This document shows, one piece after another, positions 56,414 to 64,000 of a stretch of 64,000 bases of DNA. How positions within the stretch are numbered: the stretch's first letter is position 1; each line of letters opens with the position of its first letter. Both the position numbers and the translations under genes were made by a program. Source of the DNA: Brevundimonas lutea (lineage in GTDB: Bacteria > Pseudomonadota > Alphaproteobacteria > Caulobacterales > Caulobacteraceae); assembly GCF_003704105.1 (NCBI RefSeq), contig NZ_QUOQ01000003.1, forward strand, positions 248,001 to 312,000, given 5' to 3'. The notes beneath the pieces are model-generated. The model searched no databases. It was not told where the DNA came from and saw nothing but the letters and a program-made list of their open reading frames with translations.

Positions 56414-57919
56414 TCACGCCCACATCCGCTGCGATTTCAGGAAGTCCTCGTGGGCCGGCAGGCGCGCCGCCGCCTCGGCGAAGGCGGCCTTCAGACCATC
56501 GAACTGCGCCGTCGTGCGCGCCATGTCCTGATAGCCGTACAGAGGGTTCGGCGCGCGCGGCGTCAGGCCCTGCCCGGCCATGACCGCTAGCCAGGAGGTC
56601 GGCTGGAAATACTCGTCGGCCGCCACCGGATAGAGGATGCCACGGTCGCGAAAGGCTTCCACCCGCTCGGCCAGGGTGTCGGGGATCGGCATGGTCGCCA
56701 CCCGCCGCCACAGCTCGGAATCGTCCCTCTGCGTCGCGTGGTAGTGCAGGATCACAAAGTCCCGCACCTGGGCGATTTCGCGGTCCAGCCGCCGGTTGTA
56801 GCTGTCGATATTGATCGGGCTGAAGCTCGCGTCCGGCCAGTGCTGCAACAGCCGGTACAGCCCGACCTGGATCAGGTGGATCGAGGTCGATTCCAGCGGC
56901 TCGATGAACCCCGACGACAGACCGAGCGACACGACATTCCTGTCCCACAGCTTTTTCCGTTTGCCGGTCGTGAACGACAGCAGTCGCGGCTCCGCCAGCG
57001 CCTCGCCGTCCAGGCTGTCCAGCAACACCCGCCGCGCCTCCTCCTCTTCGATCAGGTCGGCGCAATACACATAGCCATTCCCTGTGCGGTGCTGCAGGGC
57101 GATCCGCCAGCGCCAGCCGGCCGCCTCGGCGGTCGAGGTCGTATAAGGTGTCGCCGGCCCCGCCTTGGCGCAGGGCACGGCCAGGGCCCGGTTCATCGGC
57201 AGCCAATGCGACCAGTCCTCGTATCCGGCCTTGAGCGCGCCCTCGATCAGCAGACCGCGAAAGCCGGTGCAGTCGATGAACAGATCGGCCGCCAGGGTGC
57301 GCCCATCTTCCAGCCGCACATGATCGACGAAGCCGTCCTCAGGCCGCTGGACCACCTCGACGATCTTGCCCTCGATCCGCTCGACGTCGCGCCCCGCGCA
57401 GACCTTGCGCAGATACCGGCCGTAAAGCACCGCATCGAAGTGATAGGCGCTGACCAGCCCGCCATAGGGCGAGCGCGGATCGCGCTCCTGACGCCCCACC
57501 CGGCCCTGCCGCGCCGCCTCGGCGCAGATCGAATAGGCCTCCAGCGGCTCTGCCTGATCCCGCGCCCGCAGGGTCATCCAGGTCTGGGGGAACTCGCTCA
57601 GCGTCGGTCCCGGCCCATAGACGCCGAACGGATGGAAATAACTGCTGTCCTTGGTCCCCCAGCCGTTGAACTGGATGCCCAGTTTCAACGTCGCCTTGGT
57701 CTCGCGCATGAACTCCGCCTCGTCGAGGCGGATCAGGGCGTTGAAATCGCGGATGGTCGGCACGGTCGCCTCGCCCACCCCGACGATGCCGATGTCCGCC
57801 GACTCGACCAGGCGGACCTGCGCATGAGGCCCCACTGCCTGTTTGATCGCCGCCGCCGCCATCCACCCGGCCGTGCCGCCCCCGACGATCAGGACGGACC
57901 TGATGGGCGCTGTCGTCAC
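56414..57919 (-). CDS. Tryptophan-halogenase-family flavoprotein
   Basis: A 501-residue FAD-dependent halogenase relative. It has the dinucleotide loop LIVGGGTAGWMAAAAIKQA, ETKATLKLGIQFNGWG with the conserved catalytic Lys, and GFIEPLESTSIHL with the conserved Glu. The W-x-W-x-I-P flavin-site motif reads WRWRIA, the last Pro replaced by Ala. The start is GTG at 57919, overlapping the acyl-CoA dehydrogenase stop as GTGA; the long upstream frame is antisense or out-of-frame. No flavin reductase is adjacent and the substrate is unknown. Confidence 0.88.
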   Translation of the reverse strand: MTTAPIRSVLIVGGGTAGWMAAAAIKQAVGPHAQVRLVESADIGIVGVGEATVPTIRDFNALIRLDEAEFMRETKATLKLGIQFNGWGTKDSSYFHPFGVYGPGPTLSEFPQTWMTLRARDQAEPLEAYSICAEAARQGRVGRQERDPRSPYGGLVSAYHFDAVLYGRYLRKVCAGRDVERIEGKIVEVVQRPEDGFVDHVRLEDGRTLAADLFIDCTGFRGLLIEGALKAGYEDWSHWLPMNRALAVPCAKAGPATPYTTSTAEAAGWRWRIALQHRTGNGYVYCADLIEEEEARRVLLDSLDGEALAEPRLLSFTTGKRKKLWDRNVVSLGLSSGFIEPLESTSIHLIQVGLYRLLQHWPDASFSPINIDSYNRRLDREIAQVRDFVILHYHATQRDDSELWRRVATMPIPDTLAERVEAFRDRGILYPVAADEYFQPTSWLAVMAGQGLTPRAPNPLYGYQDMARTTAQFDGLKAAFAEAAARLPAHEDFLKSQRMWA

Positions 57920-59055
57920 TGCCGCGACAGCTCCCGCGCCACGATCACCCGCATGATCTCGTTCGTCCCTTCCAGGATGCGGTGGACGCGCAGGTCGCGC
58001 ACGATCCGCTCCAGCGGATAGTCCTTGAGGTACCCATACCCGCCGTGCAGTTGCAGCGCCTCGTCGGCGATCTGGAAACAGGCGTCGGTGGCCAGGCGCT
58101 TGGCCATGGCGCACCATTTGGTCTTTTCCGGGTGGCCGGTGTCGATGGCCCACGCCCCGCGCAGCACCATCAGCCGCGCCGCCTCCAGCTGCGTCGCCAT
58201 ATCGGCCAGTTTGAACTGGGTATTCTGGAACTCGCCGATGGCTTTTCCGAACTGCTTGCGGCTGGCGACGTAGTCCTGCGCCGTCTCCAGCGCCAGCCGC
58301 GCCCCGCCCAGCGAGCAGGCGGCGATGTTCAGTCGCCCGCCATCCAGCCCGGCCATGGCGTAGCGGAAGCCGTCGCCCTCCTTGCCCAGCAGGTTCGCCG
58401 CCGGCACGCGACAGTCGTCGAACTGGACGATGGCGGTGGGCTGGCTGTTCCAGCCCATCTTCTTCTCCTGGCCGCCGAAGCTCAGCCCCGGCGCATCCTT
58501 GTCGACCACGATCGCCGACACGCCCTTCGGCCCGTCCTGGCCGGTGCGCACCATGACCACATAGACGTCCGAGGTCCCGGCCCCCGAGATGAAGGCCTTG
58601 GAGCCGTTCAGCACGTAGTGGTCGCCGTCCAGCCGCGCCGTGGTGCGCAGCGCCGCCGCATCCGACCCCGAGCCCGGCTCGGTCAGGCAATAGCTGGCGA
58701 TCTTCTCCATCCCGACCAGGTCCGGGACATAACGGCCGCGCAGATCGTCGGAGCCGAAGCTGTCGATCATCCAGGTCGCCATGTTGTGGATCGATATGAA
58801 GGCGGCCGTCGAAACATCGCCGCGCGACAGCTCCTCGAAGATCACCGCCGCCTCGACCCGCCCCAGGGCCAGTCCGCCGTGCTCCTCGCCCGTATAGATG
58901 CCGCAGAAGCCCATCTCGGCGGCCTGCTTCATCACATTGACGGGAAAGTGCTTGTCCTCGTCCCAGCGCGCCGAGTTGGGCAGGAATTCCGCCTCGGCGA
59001 AGGCGCGCGCCGCGTCCTGAATGGCGCGTTGGTCGTCGGAGAGGGCGAAGTCCAT
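57916..59055 (-). CDS. Acyl-CoA dehydrogenase (isobutyryl-CoA dehydrogenase-like)
   Basis: A 379-residue FAD enzyme oxidising a short or branched acyl-CoA. It has MDFALSDDQRAIQDAARAFA, YCLTEPGSGSDAAALRTTA, LQLHGGYGYLKDYPLERIVR and the terminal catalytic Glu in ILEGTNEIMRVIVARELS, typical of the short/branched-chain clade. With HIBCH two genes downstream and mmsB elsewhere it fits valine catabolism. It is the first gene of the acyl-CoA dehydrogenase / halogenase / HIBCH string. Confidence 0.88.
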   Translation of the reverse strand: MDFALSDDQRAIQDAARAFAEAEFLPNSARWDEDKHFPVNVMKQAAEMGFCGIYTGEEHGGLALGRVEAAVIFEELSRGDVSTAAFISIHNMATWMIDSFGSDDLRGRYVPDLVGMEKIASYCLTEPGSGSDAAALRTTARLDGDHYVLNGSKAFISGAGTSDVYVVMVRTGQDGPKGVSAIVVDKDAPGLSFGGQEKKMGWNSQPTAIVQFDDCRVPAANLLGKEGDGFRYAMAGLDGGRLNIAACSLGGARLALETAQDYVASRKQFGKAIGEFQNTQFKLADMATQLEAARLMVLRGAWAIDTGHPEKTKWCAMAKRLATDACFQIADEALQLHGGYGYLKDYPLERIVRDLRVHRILEGTNEIMRVIVARELSRQ

Positions 59056-59134
59056 GAAGCGTTTCCTCGTTCGGCTTTTGCAGCCTTCTAACCAAAACCT
59101 TCCGACGATGGGAGAAGGACGCTAAACGCCCCCC

Positions 59135-60139
59135 ATGTCCCTGCCCCTCTCGCCCGCGCCCTTCCCGCTCGCCCGCCCTCGTCGCCTGCGCGCCGCGCCG
59201 TGGGTGCGCAGCCTGGTCGCCGAGACGGCCCTCACGCCCGCCGACCTGATATGGCCGCTGATTGTGCATGACGGCGCCGAGGCCCGCGTGCCCGTGCCCT
59301 CCATGCCCGGCGTGTTCCGCCTGTCGCCGTCCGAGGCGGCCAGGGCGGCGGTCCAGGCTCGAGATCTGGGCATTCCGCTGGTCGCGCTGTTCCCCAACGT
59401 CGACGCCGCGACCAAGGACGCGGTCGGAACCGGCGCCACCGACCCCGACGGCCTGATCCCCGACTGCATCAAGGCCATCAAGGACGCCGCGCCCGAGATC
59501 GGCGTCATGTGCGACGTGGCGCTCGACTGCTACACCGACCACGGCCATGACGGCGTGGTCGAGAACGGCCGCATCCTGAACGACGCCAGTCTGGAGCGGC
59601 TGGCCGAACAGGCCTTCATCCAGGCCCACGCCGGGGCCGACGTGGTTGCGCCGTCGGACATGATGGACGGCCGCGTTCAGGCCATCCGCGAGGCTCTGGA
59701 GGCCAACGGCTTTCACGACACCTTGATCCTCAGCTACGCCGCCAAATACGCCTCGGCCTTCTATGGCCCCTATCGCGACGCCGTCGGCTCGGCCGCCATG
59801 CTGAGCGGCGACAAGCAAACATACCAGATGAGTTTCGCCAATTCCGATGAAGCCCTGCGCGAGGTCGCCATGGACATCGCCGAGGGCGCCGACGCGGTGA
59901 TGGTCAAGCCGGGGATGCCCTATCTCGACATTGTGCGGCGCGTGTCCGAGACCTTCCGCGTGCCGACCTTCGCCTATCAGGTGTCGGGCGAGTACGCGAT
60001 GATCCAGGCCGCCGTCGCCAACGGCTGGCTGGACCGCGACCGCGCCATGATCGAGACCCTGACCGCCTTCAAGCGGGCCGGCTGCGCGGGGGTGCTGACC
60101 TATTTCGCTCCAGAGGCCGCGAAGCTGCTGGGGCGATAA
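59135..60139 (+). CDS. hemB: Delta-aminolevulinic acid dehydratase
   Basis: Joins two 5-aminolevulinate molecules to porphobilinogen, the step after hemA. The 334-residue product has the metal segment CDVALDCYTDHGHDG; its Asp-rich makeup, with only one of the three zinc cysteines, points to the Mg-dependent type. Two active-site lysines occur in LSYAAKYASAFYGPYRDAVG and VMVKPGMPYLDIVR. It is divergent from the acyl-CoA dehydrogenase gene. Confidence 0.96.
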   Translation: MSLPLSPAPFPLARPRRLRAAPWVRSLVAETALTPADLIWPLIVHDGAEARVPVPSMPGVFRLSPSEAARAAVQARDLGIPLVALFPNVDAATKDAVGTGATDPDGLIPDCIKAIKDAAPEIGVMCDVALDCYTDHGHDGVVENGRILNDASLERLAEQAFIQAHAGADVVAPSDMMDGRVQAIREALEANGFHDTLILSYAAKYASAFYGPYRDAVGSAAMLSGDKQTYQMSFANSDEALREVAMDIAEGADAVMVKPGMPYLDIVRRVSETFRVPTFAYQVSGEYAMIQAAVANGWLDRDRAMIETLTAFKRAGCAGVLTYFAPEAAKLLGR

Positions 60140-60159
60140 CTAAGCCAAACGTCCCGCCA

Positions 60160-60208
60160 TTTAACTGATCGGTTGACAACGCCATCCGCGTTATTTAACT
60201 GTTCGGTT
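60160..60208 (+). promoter_or_regulatory. Two-copy operator-like repeat upstream of arsR-type gene
   Basis: TTTAACTGATCGGTT (60160-60174) and TTTAACTGTTCGGTT (60194-60208) differ at one base, are 34 bases apart and the second abuts the ATG. Each contains TAAC-6-GTT(A), a partial dyad, as expected for an ArsR-family dimer binding its own promoter. Confidence 0.6.
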
Positions 60209-60562
60209 ATGCAGTCGGAACCGGACATTCTTTCCGCCAAGTTCGCCGCCCTGGCCGACCCGACCCGTCGGGCCATCCTGGCGCGGCTGAGCCAGGGCGA
60301 AGCCAGCGTCAACGAGCTGGCCGAACCCTTCGACATGAGCCTGCCGGCCGTATCGAAACACCTCAAGGTGCTGGAAAAGGCCGGGCTGATCAGCCGGGGG
60401 CGCGAGGCCCAGTGGCGCCCTGCCCGGCTGGAGCCCATGGCGCTGAAGGGCGTCGCCGACTGGCTCGAACACTACCGCCGCTATTGGGATCAGAGCTTCG
60501 ACCGCCTCGAAGCCTATCTGCGTAACGTTCAGCAAGGAAAAGACGATGGCTCACGAAACTGA
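60209..60562 (+). CDS. ArsR-family winged-helix regulator
   Basis: A 117-residue transcriptional repressor: LADPTRRAILARLSQGEASV, NELAEPFDMSLPAVSKHLKV, with the recognition helix in that segment, and LISRGREAQWRPARLEP. It lacks obvious metal-binding CxC motifs, as in the many ArsR regulators paired with AHSA1 proteins. Start ATG at 60209. The end overlaps the next gene by 17 bases. The two TTTAACTGnTCGGTT sites in front are its probable own operators. Confidence 0.88.
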   Translation: MQSEPDILSAKFAALADPTRRAILARLSQGEASVNELAEPFDMSLPAVSKHLKVLEKAGLISRGREAQWRPARLEPMALKGVADWLEHYRRYWDQSFDRLEAYLRNVQQGKDDGSRN

Positions 60563-61049
60563 CGCGAACCCCTGCGATACCGACGGCGTCGCCCACGCCT
60601 TCGACCTGGTGCTCGAGCGGATCATCGACGCGCCGCCCGAGAAGGTGTTCCGCGCCTATACCGACCCGGCCATCCTCAGCCAGTGGTTCGCGCCCAAGCC
60701 GTGGTCGATCAGCGACTGCGTGATCGAGCCGCGTCCGGGCGGGCGCATGAACTTCATCATGCACGGTCCGGACGGCGAGCGGTTTCCGAACTCGGGGGTG
60801 TTCCTAGAGGTGATCCCCAACCGTCGCCTGATCTCCACCGACGCCTTCACGCCCGACTGGAAGCCGTCCGGTCAGCCTTTCATGGTCGCCCGCATCGAGC
60901 TGGAGCCGACCGCCGACGGCAAGACCAAGTACACCGCCACCGCCAGCCACTGGAACGAGGCGGCCATGAAGCAGCACGTTGAAATGGGCTTCCACGAAGG
61001 CTGGGGCCAGGTCGCCGATCAGCTCAACGAGATCGTTCAAACGTTCTGA
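60546..61049 (+). CDS. SRPBCC/AHSA1-family protein, copy 1
   Basis: A 167-residue START-like (SRPBCC) ligand-binding protein: LVLERIIDAPPEKVFRAYTD, ILSQWFAPKPWSISDCVIEP, RPGGRMNFIMHGPDG and the C-terminal HVEMGFHEGWGQVADQLNEI. An AAGGAAAAG site precedes the ATG. AHSA1-type genes directly after arsR-type regulators are common and their ligands are mostly unknown. It is followed by an intergenic palindromic element and a second family member. Confidence 0.88.
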   Translation: MAHETDANPCDTDGVAHAFDLVLERIIDAPPEKVFRAYTDPAILSQWFAPKPWSISDCVIEPRPGGRMNFIMHGPDGERFPNSGVFLEVIPNRRLISTDAFTPDWKPSGQPFMVARIELEPTADGKTKYTATASHWNEAAMKQHVEMGFHEGWGQVADQLNEIVQTF

Positions 61050-61052
61050 TGC

Positions 61053-61204
61053 CCTTCTCCCCTCGGGGGAGAAGGTGGGCCGCGAAGCGGCTCGGATGAG
61101 GGGGCTGGTGAAAGCGAAACCAATGCTTGCCGCTCGCCCCCGTGTCCGACAGCCCCCTCAACCGTCATGCTACGCATGCCACGTTCTCCCCCGAGGGGAG
61201 AAGG
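61053..61204. repeat. 152-bp inverted-repeat element between the AHSA1 genes
   Basis: The 26-base left arm (61053-61078) and right arm (61179-61204) are inverted copies with one mismatch, and each arm is itself a hairpin (CTTCTCCCC/GGGGGAGAAG). An inner pair GAGGGGGCTG (61098-61107) / CAGCCCCCTC (61150-61159) continues the symmetry. No frame is convincing inside it. It looks like a small non-autonomous palindromic element, related in style to those at 1086 and 4899. Confidence 0.85.
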
Positions 61205-61224
61205 ATGACGGAGCCTCTACAGCC

Positions 61225-61722
61225 ATGACCCTCGCCGAAGACCTGCGCCCCACCCTCACCCTTCGCCGCACGTTCGACGCCCCGCGCGCCTTGGTCTGGC
61301 GGGCCTGGAGCCGGCCGGAGGTGCTGGTGCTGTGGATGGGTCCGGTCGAATGGCCCGCCTTCAGCGTCACCTCCGACTTCCGCGTCGGCGGTGAATGGCG
61401 CATCGGCCTAAGGTCCCCCGAGACCGGCGAGGAACTCTGGCAGGGCGGCGTCTATCGCGAGATCGCCGAGCCGGAACGCTTGGTCTTCACCTTCAAGTGG
61501 GACGAGAGCCACGAGGACGGCCCGCCGGTCGACACCCTGGTCACCGTCGATCTGGCCGAGACCGACGACGGCCGAACCGTCATGGACTTCACCCATCAAG
61601 GCCTGAAGTCCGAACGCAGCCTGACCGGCCACAAACACGGCTGGAATTCCACGATCGACCGCCTGGAGGCCTGGCTGGCGGCCAATCCCACTGAACCGGG
61701 TCAAAGGGAGAGACGACCATGA
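61225..61722 (+). CDS. SRPBCC/AHSA1-family protein, copy 2
   Basis: A 165-residue START-like protein: LTLRRTFDAPRALVWRAWSR, VLVLWMGPVEWPAFSVTSDF, RVGGEWRIGLRSPETGEELW and TGHKHGWNSTIDRLEAWLAA. It is a diverged paralogue of the gene before the palindromic element. Start ATG at 61225 has GGAG upstream; it overlaps the VOC gene as ATGA. Confidence 0.87.
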   Translation: MTLAEDLRPTLTLRRTFDAPRALVWRAWSRPEVLVLWMGPVEWPAFSVTSDFRVGGEWRIGLRSPETGEELWQGGVYREIAEPERLVFTFKWDESHEDGPPVDTLVTVDLAETDDGRTVMDFTHQGLKSERSLTGHKHGWNSTIDRLEAWLAANPTEPGQRERRP

Positions 61723-62147
61723 AGATCGTGCCCAGCCTCAGCTTCAACGGCCAGTGCCGCGAGGCCTTTGACTTCTACGCCCAGGTTCTGGGCGGCAAGA
61801 TCACCACCGCCATGCGCTATGCCGACGGACCGCCCGAGATGCAGGGCGATCCCAAGTACAACGACTGGCTGATGCACTGCTGGATGGACGTCGGCGATCA
61901 GTCGATCATGGGCGCCGACATGGACGTGCAGTGGGCGCCCAACATCACCAAACCCAAGAACGGCTTCGACGTCAGCCTGCATACCGACGACGCCGATCAG
62001 GCGCGCCGCTGGTTCGACGCCCTGTCCGAGGGCGGCAAGGTGGTCATGCCCTTCGAAAAGACCTTCTGGTCTCCCGGCTTCGGAGCCTGCGTGGACAAGT
62101 TCGGCGTGCCCTGGATGATCAACACCAACGGCGAGCCCGGCGCGTGA
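61719..62147 (+). CDS. VOC-family (PhnB-like) protein
   Basis: A 142-residue glyoxalase/bleomycin-resistance-fold protein of the PhnB/YjdN type: SLSFNGQCREAFDFYAQVLG, ITTAMRYADGPPEMQGDPKY, IMGADMDVQWAPN and FWSPGFGACVDKFGVPWMIN. The ligand or reaction is unknown. A GGGAGAG site precedes it, and it is translationally coupled to AHSA1 copy 2. VOC-AHSA1 operons under ArsR regulators recur in alphaproteobacteria. Confidence 0.88.
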   Translation: MKIVPSLSFNGQCREAFDFYAQVLGGKITTAMRYADGPPEMQGDPKYNDWLMHCWMDVGDQSIMGADMDVQWAPNITKPKNGFDVSLHTDDADQARRWFDALSEGGKVVMPFEKTFWSPGFGACVDKFGVPWMINTNGEPGA

Positions 62148-62158
62148 CGGGCGGTTTC

Positions 62159-62554
62159 ATGAAGGCGTCGCCCATGGTGTGGACCGGCCGCGTGCTCAGC
62201 GGCCTGTTCATCTTGTTCATGCTGGGGGCTTCGGTCGCGCCGAAGTTCCTGATGCCGGAAATCGCTCAGGATGCGTCGCGCCCTATCGGCATCGCCGACG
62301 CCCGAATCCCGATGATCGGCGCGATAGAGCTGATCGGGACGCTGCTCTATGCATGGCGCCGGACCTCGCTCCTGGGAGCCGTGGCCCTGACAGCAGTCCT
62401 CGGCGGCGCCATCGCCACCCACATGAACGCGGGGAGCCCGCTGTTCAGCCACACGCTGTTCGGCGTCTATCTGGGCCTGGTCATGTGGGGCGGCCTATGG
62501 CTTCGAGACCCGGCGCTCAGAGGGCTTCTGCCGCTGCGACGCGGCGGCGTCTGA
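62159..62554 (+). CDS. DoxX-like membrane protein
   Basis: A 131-residue protein with four helices: LSGLFILFMLGASVAPKFLM, IPMIGAIELIGTLLYAWRRT, LLGAVALTAVLGGAIATHMN and TLFGVYLGLVMWGGLWLRDP. It fits the DoxX_2 type. ATG at 62159 was chosen; GTG at 62144, overlapping the VOC stop, is an equal alternative. It is the last gene of the ArsR operon and overlaps the convergent membrane-protein gene by 38 bases. Confidence 0.83.
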   Translation: MKASPMVWTGRVLSGLFILFMLGASVAPKFLMPEIAQDASRPIGIADARIPMIGAIELIGTLLYAWRRTSLLGAVALTAVLGGAIATHMNAGSPLFSHTLFGVYLGLVMWGGLWLRDPALRGLLPLRRGGV

Positions 62555-63098
62555 TATCGTCGACCAAGCCAGCTCGCTCGATGCGCGCCAGGTCGATCAC
62601 CGCCTCGATCTGGCGCGCCCGCCACAGGGCGGCGAAGTAGTGCAGCATCTGGAGGGTGACACCGACCACGATCACATATCCGAACCAGCCCAATGCCTCG
62701 ACAAACTCTCGCAGGACATCCGGCGCGCCCTGCAGCCCAGCCAGGATCAGGGTCACCGGCACGGTGATGTAGAACAGCGCCGACATCCGCCACAGCGCCT
62801 CGCAGCGCCGGGCGTTGACGGCGGCCAGATCGGTCAGCCGGGTCAGCAGGGCGTCCGACAGCGGCTCCAGCTGCGCCAGCCCGGCCTTGGCCATCGGGGT
62901 CCGTCTGAGGGTGGACACCACATCCGCGCCGAAGAAGCCCCAGCCCGACGGCGAGAACATCAGGTGCCACAGCAAACGCCGCAGCCGGAACTCGAGCGTC
63001 AGGGCACGCCAGGCGCCCCAGAGCGGATCTGGAGCTACTTCCGCGACGACGGCAGGCTTTCCGGGTTCAACCGCGCCGCCAGGCTGGACGTATCCCAT
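62517..63098 (-). CDS. Membrane protein of unknown function
   Basis: A 193-residue protein from ATG at 63098, the only good start: the frame further upstream lies antisense-like within the dehydrogenase gene. It has about two membrane helices (ALFYITVPVTLILAGLQGAP and FGYVIVVGVTLQMLHYFAAL) after a basic, aromatic N-terminal part, and a short Arg/Ala-rich C-terminus. It overlaps the upstream dehydrogenase gene by 64 bases and the convergent DoxX gene by 38 bases. I recognise no family. Confidence 0.6.
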   Translation of the reverse strand: MGYVQPGGAVEPGKPAVVAEVAPDPLWGAWRALTLEFRLRRLLWHLMFSPSGWGFFGADVVSTLRRTPMAKAGLAQLEPLSDALLTRLTDLAAVNARRCEALWRMSALFYITVPVTLILAGLQGAPDVLREFVEALGWFGYVIVVGVTLQMLHYFAALWRARQIEAVIDLARIERAGLVDDIRRRRVAAAEAL

Positions 63099-63913
63099 CG
63101 ATTGCCCCCCATGGCCTGCACCTCGGCGTAGAACTGATCGACCAGCGCCGTCTGGGCCAGTCTTGCGCCGTTTCGTCGCGCCTCGTCCAGCACCAGGCCC
63201 AGATCCTTGCGCATCCAGTCGACGGCGAAGCCGAACTCGAACTCGCCTTTGGCCGCCGTCTTCCAGCGGTTGTCCATCTGCCAGCTCTGGGCCGAGCCCT
63301 TGGAGATGGCCTCGAACACGCCATCGGTATCCAGACCGGCCGCCAGGGCGAAGTGCAGCGCCTCGGCCATCCCCTGGACCGCGCCGGCGATGGCGATCTG
63401 ATTGGCCATCTTGGTCAGCTGGCCGGCCCCCGACGGACCCAGATGGCGGATGGCGGCGCAATAGGTCTCCAGCGCCGGCCGCGCCGTCGCCACCGCCCCG
63501 GCCTCGCCGCCGATCATGGTGACCAGCCGGCCGTTCTCCGCCCCGGCCTGCCCGCCCGACACCGGCGCGTCGAGAAAGGCGCAGCCGCGCGCCTCGGCCG
63601 CCTTCGCCATCTCCCGCGCCACGGTCGCCGAGGTGGTGGTGTGGTCCACGAGCACCGCCCCGTCCGGCACGGATTTCAGCGCCTCGCCGACCACGCCACG
63701 CACATCGTCGTCATTGCCGACGCACAGGATCAACAGCTCGGTGCCCTGCGCCGCCTCAGCGATCGTCGCTGCGAACGTCCCGCCCGTCGCCTCGGCCCAG
63801 CCCCGCGCCTTGTCCGGCGAGCGGTTGAAACCGCGCACCTCGTGGCCGGCCTCGACCAGATGCCGCGCCATCGGCCCGCCCATCACACCCAGTCCGACGA
63901 AGCCGATCTTCAT
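63035..63913 (-). CDS. Beta-hydroxyacid dehydrogenase (3-hydroxyisobutyrate dehydrogenase family)
   Basis: A 292-residue NAD(P)-dependent enzyme: MKIGFVGLGVMGGPMARHLV, DAPVSGGQAGAENGRLVTMI, and the catalytic Lys in QLTKMANQIAIAGAVQGMAE. It is less like classical MmsB than the gene at 25-26 kb and could be a 2-hydroxy-3-oxopropionate (tartronate semialdehyde) reductase or other beta-hydroxyacid dehydrogenase. Its start overlaps the preceding gene's stop as ATGA. Confidence 0.88.
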   Translation of the reverse strand: MKIGFVGLGVMGGPMARHLVEAGHEVRGFNRSPDKARGWAEATGGTFAATIAEAAQGTELLILCVGNDDDVRGVVGEALKSVPDGAVLVDHTTTSATVAREMAKAAEARGCAFLDAPVSGGQAGAENGRLVTMIGGEAGAVATARPALETYCAAIRHLGPSGAGQLTKMANQIAIAGAVQGMAEALHFALAAGLDTDGVFEAISKGSAQSWQMDNRWKTAAKGEFEFGFAVDWMRKDLGLVLDEARRNGARLAQTALVDQFYAEVQAMGGNRWDTSSLAARLNPESLPSSRK

Positions 63914-64000
63914 TGCGCGTCTCCCAGCCGTCCGTAGCGGCCCCGATGAAAGGTCAGCACCGGCCGGTCCTCGGCCTCGAACGCCTCGACCCGTCCGACG
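63910..64000 (-). CDS. Partial gene, C-terminal end only
   Basis: The minus strand from the window edge gives about 29 residues, ending FEAEDRPVLTFHRGRYGRLG then DAQ and TGA at 63910-63912. It overlaps the dehydrogenase start as ATGA. Too little is present to name it. Confidence 0.5.
   Translation of the reverse strand, partial: VGRVEAFEAEDRPVLTFHRGRYGRLGDAQ

Noticed and set aside
56414..59818. A 1134-codon open frame running through the halogenase and far upstream
   Set aside because: Only the part from GTG at 57919 is coding; upstream it runs out of frame through the acyl-CoA dehydrogenase gene and antisense to hemB. High G+C makes such open shadow frames common.

Overview
The window is one contiguous stretch of a high-G+C alphaproteobacterial chromosome, most likely Caulobacteraceae and probably Brevundimonas-like. 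The clues are the order clpP - cicA-like HAD gene - clpX - lon, an alphaproteobacterial 5-aminolevulinate synthase (hemA), DUF2336, DUF4169 and DUF6898-type small proteins, and dense packing with many 1-4 bp start/stop overlaps. These assignments come from reading the proteins; no database search was run. There is no rRNA, CRISPR array, integrase, transposase or prophage. The only RNA gene seen is a tRNA-Thr(TGT).

Layout. 1-5.2 kb: a partial Nramp-like transporter with altered metal-site motifs and a single-chain MmeI-like restriction-modification enzyme, followed by a 640-bp repeat-rich intergenic region. 5.2-9 kb: rpsF-rpsR-rplI, two tandem small exported paralogues, and dnaB. 9-19.3 kb: a minus-strand block of glyA-nrdR-ribD-ribE-ribB-ribH-nusB-thiL, then hemA, a DUF2336 protein and an SLT protein. 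In this block RibD has only its reductase domain and the RibA half of RibB looks dead. 19.3-27.2 kb: lipoproteins, rpmF, unknown secreted proteins, a double-GNAT gene coupled to pyrG, secG and mmsB. 27.2-37.6 kb: an AraC regulator divergent from a PhyH dioxygenase/GH13 pair, ridA, a reverse-transsulfuration pair (CBS plus a cystathionine lyase/synthase) and an MscS channel. 37.7-44.7 kb: a JmjC/cupin protein, lon, clpX, cicA and clpP. 44.8-54.4 kb: slt, dapA, smpB, rnr, a NUDIX hydrolase, tRNA-Thr, a small membrane protein with an MFS transporter, and a HIT protein. 54.4-59 kb: a methyltransferase-like lipoprotein and a valine-catabolism operon (acyl-CoA dehydrogenase, 3-hydroxyisobutyryl-CoA hydrolase) with a flavin-dependent tryptophan-halogenase-family gene embedded in it. 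59-64 kb: hemB, an ArsR-AHSA1-AHSA1-VOC-DoxX operon with a repeated operator-like site, a small membrane protein and a second beta-hydroxyacid dehydrogenase.

Most of the window is conserved housekeeping: translation, replication, riboflavin/thiamine/haem biosynthesis, proteolysis and trans-translation. The most unusual pieces are the type IIL-like enzyme with a low-G+C specificity segment, the seven-copy TTGGACTC cluster upstream of rpsF, the split or eroded riboflavin enzymes, the Nramp-like protein without DPGN, the halogenase inside a valine operon, and a family of intergenic palindromic elements. I found no clearly new multi-gene system; the candidates are listed as findings with graded interest.
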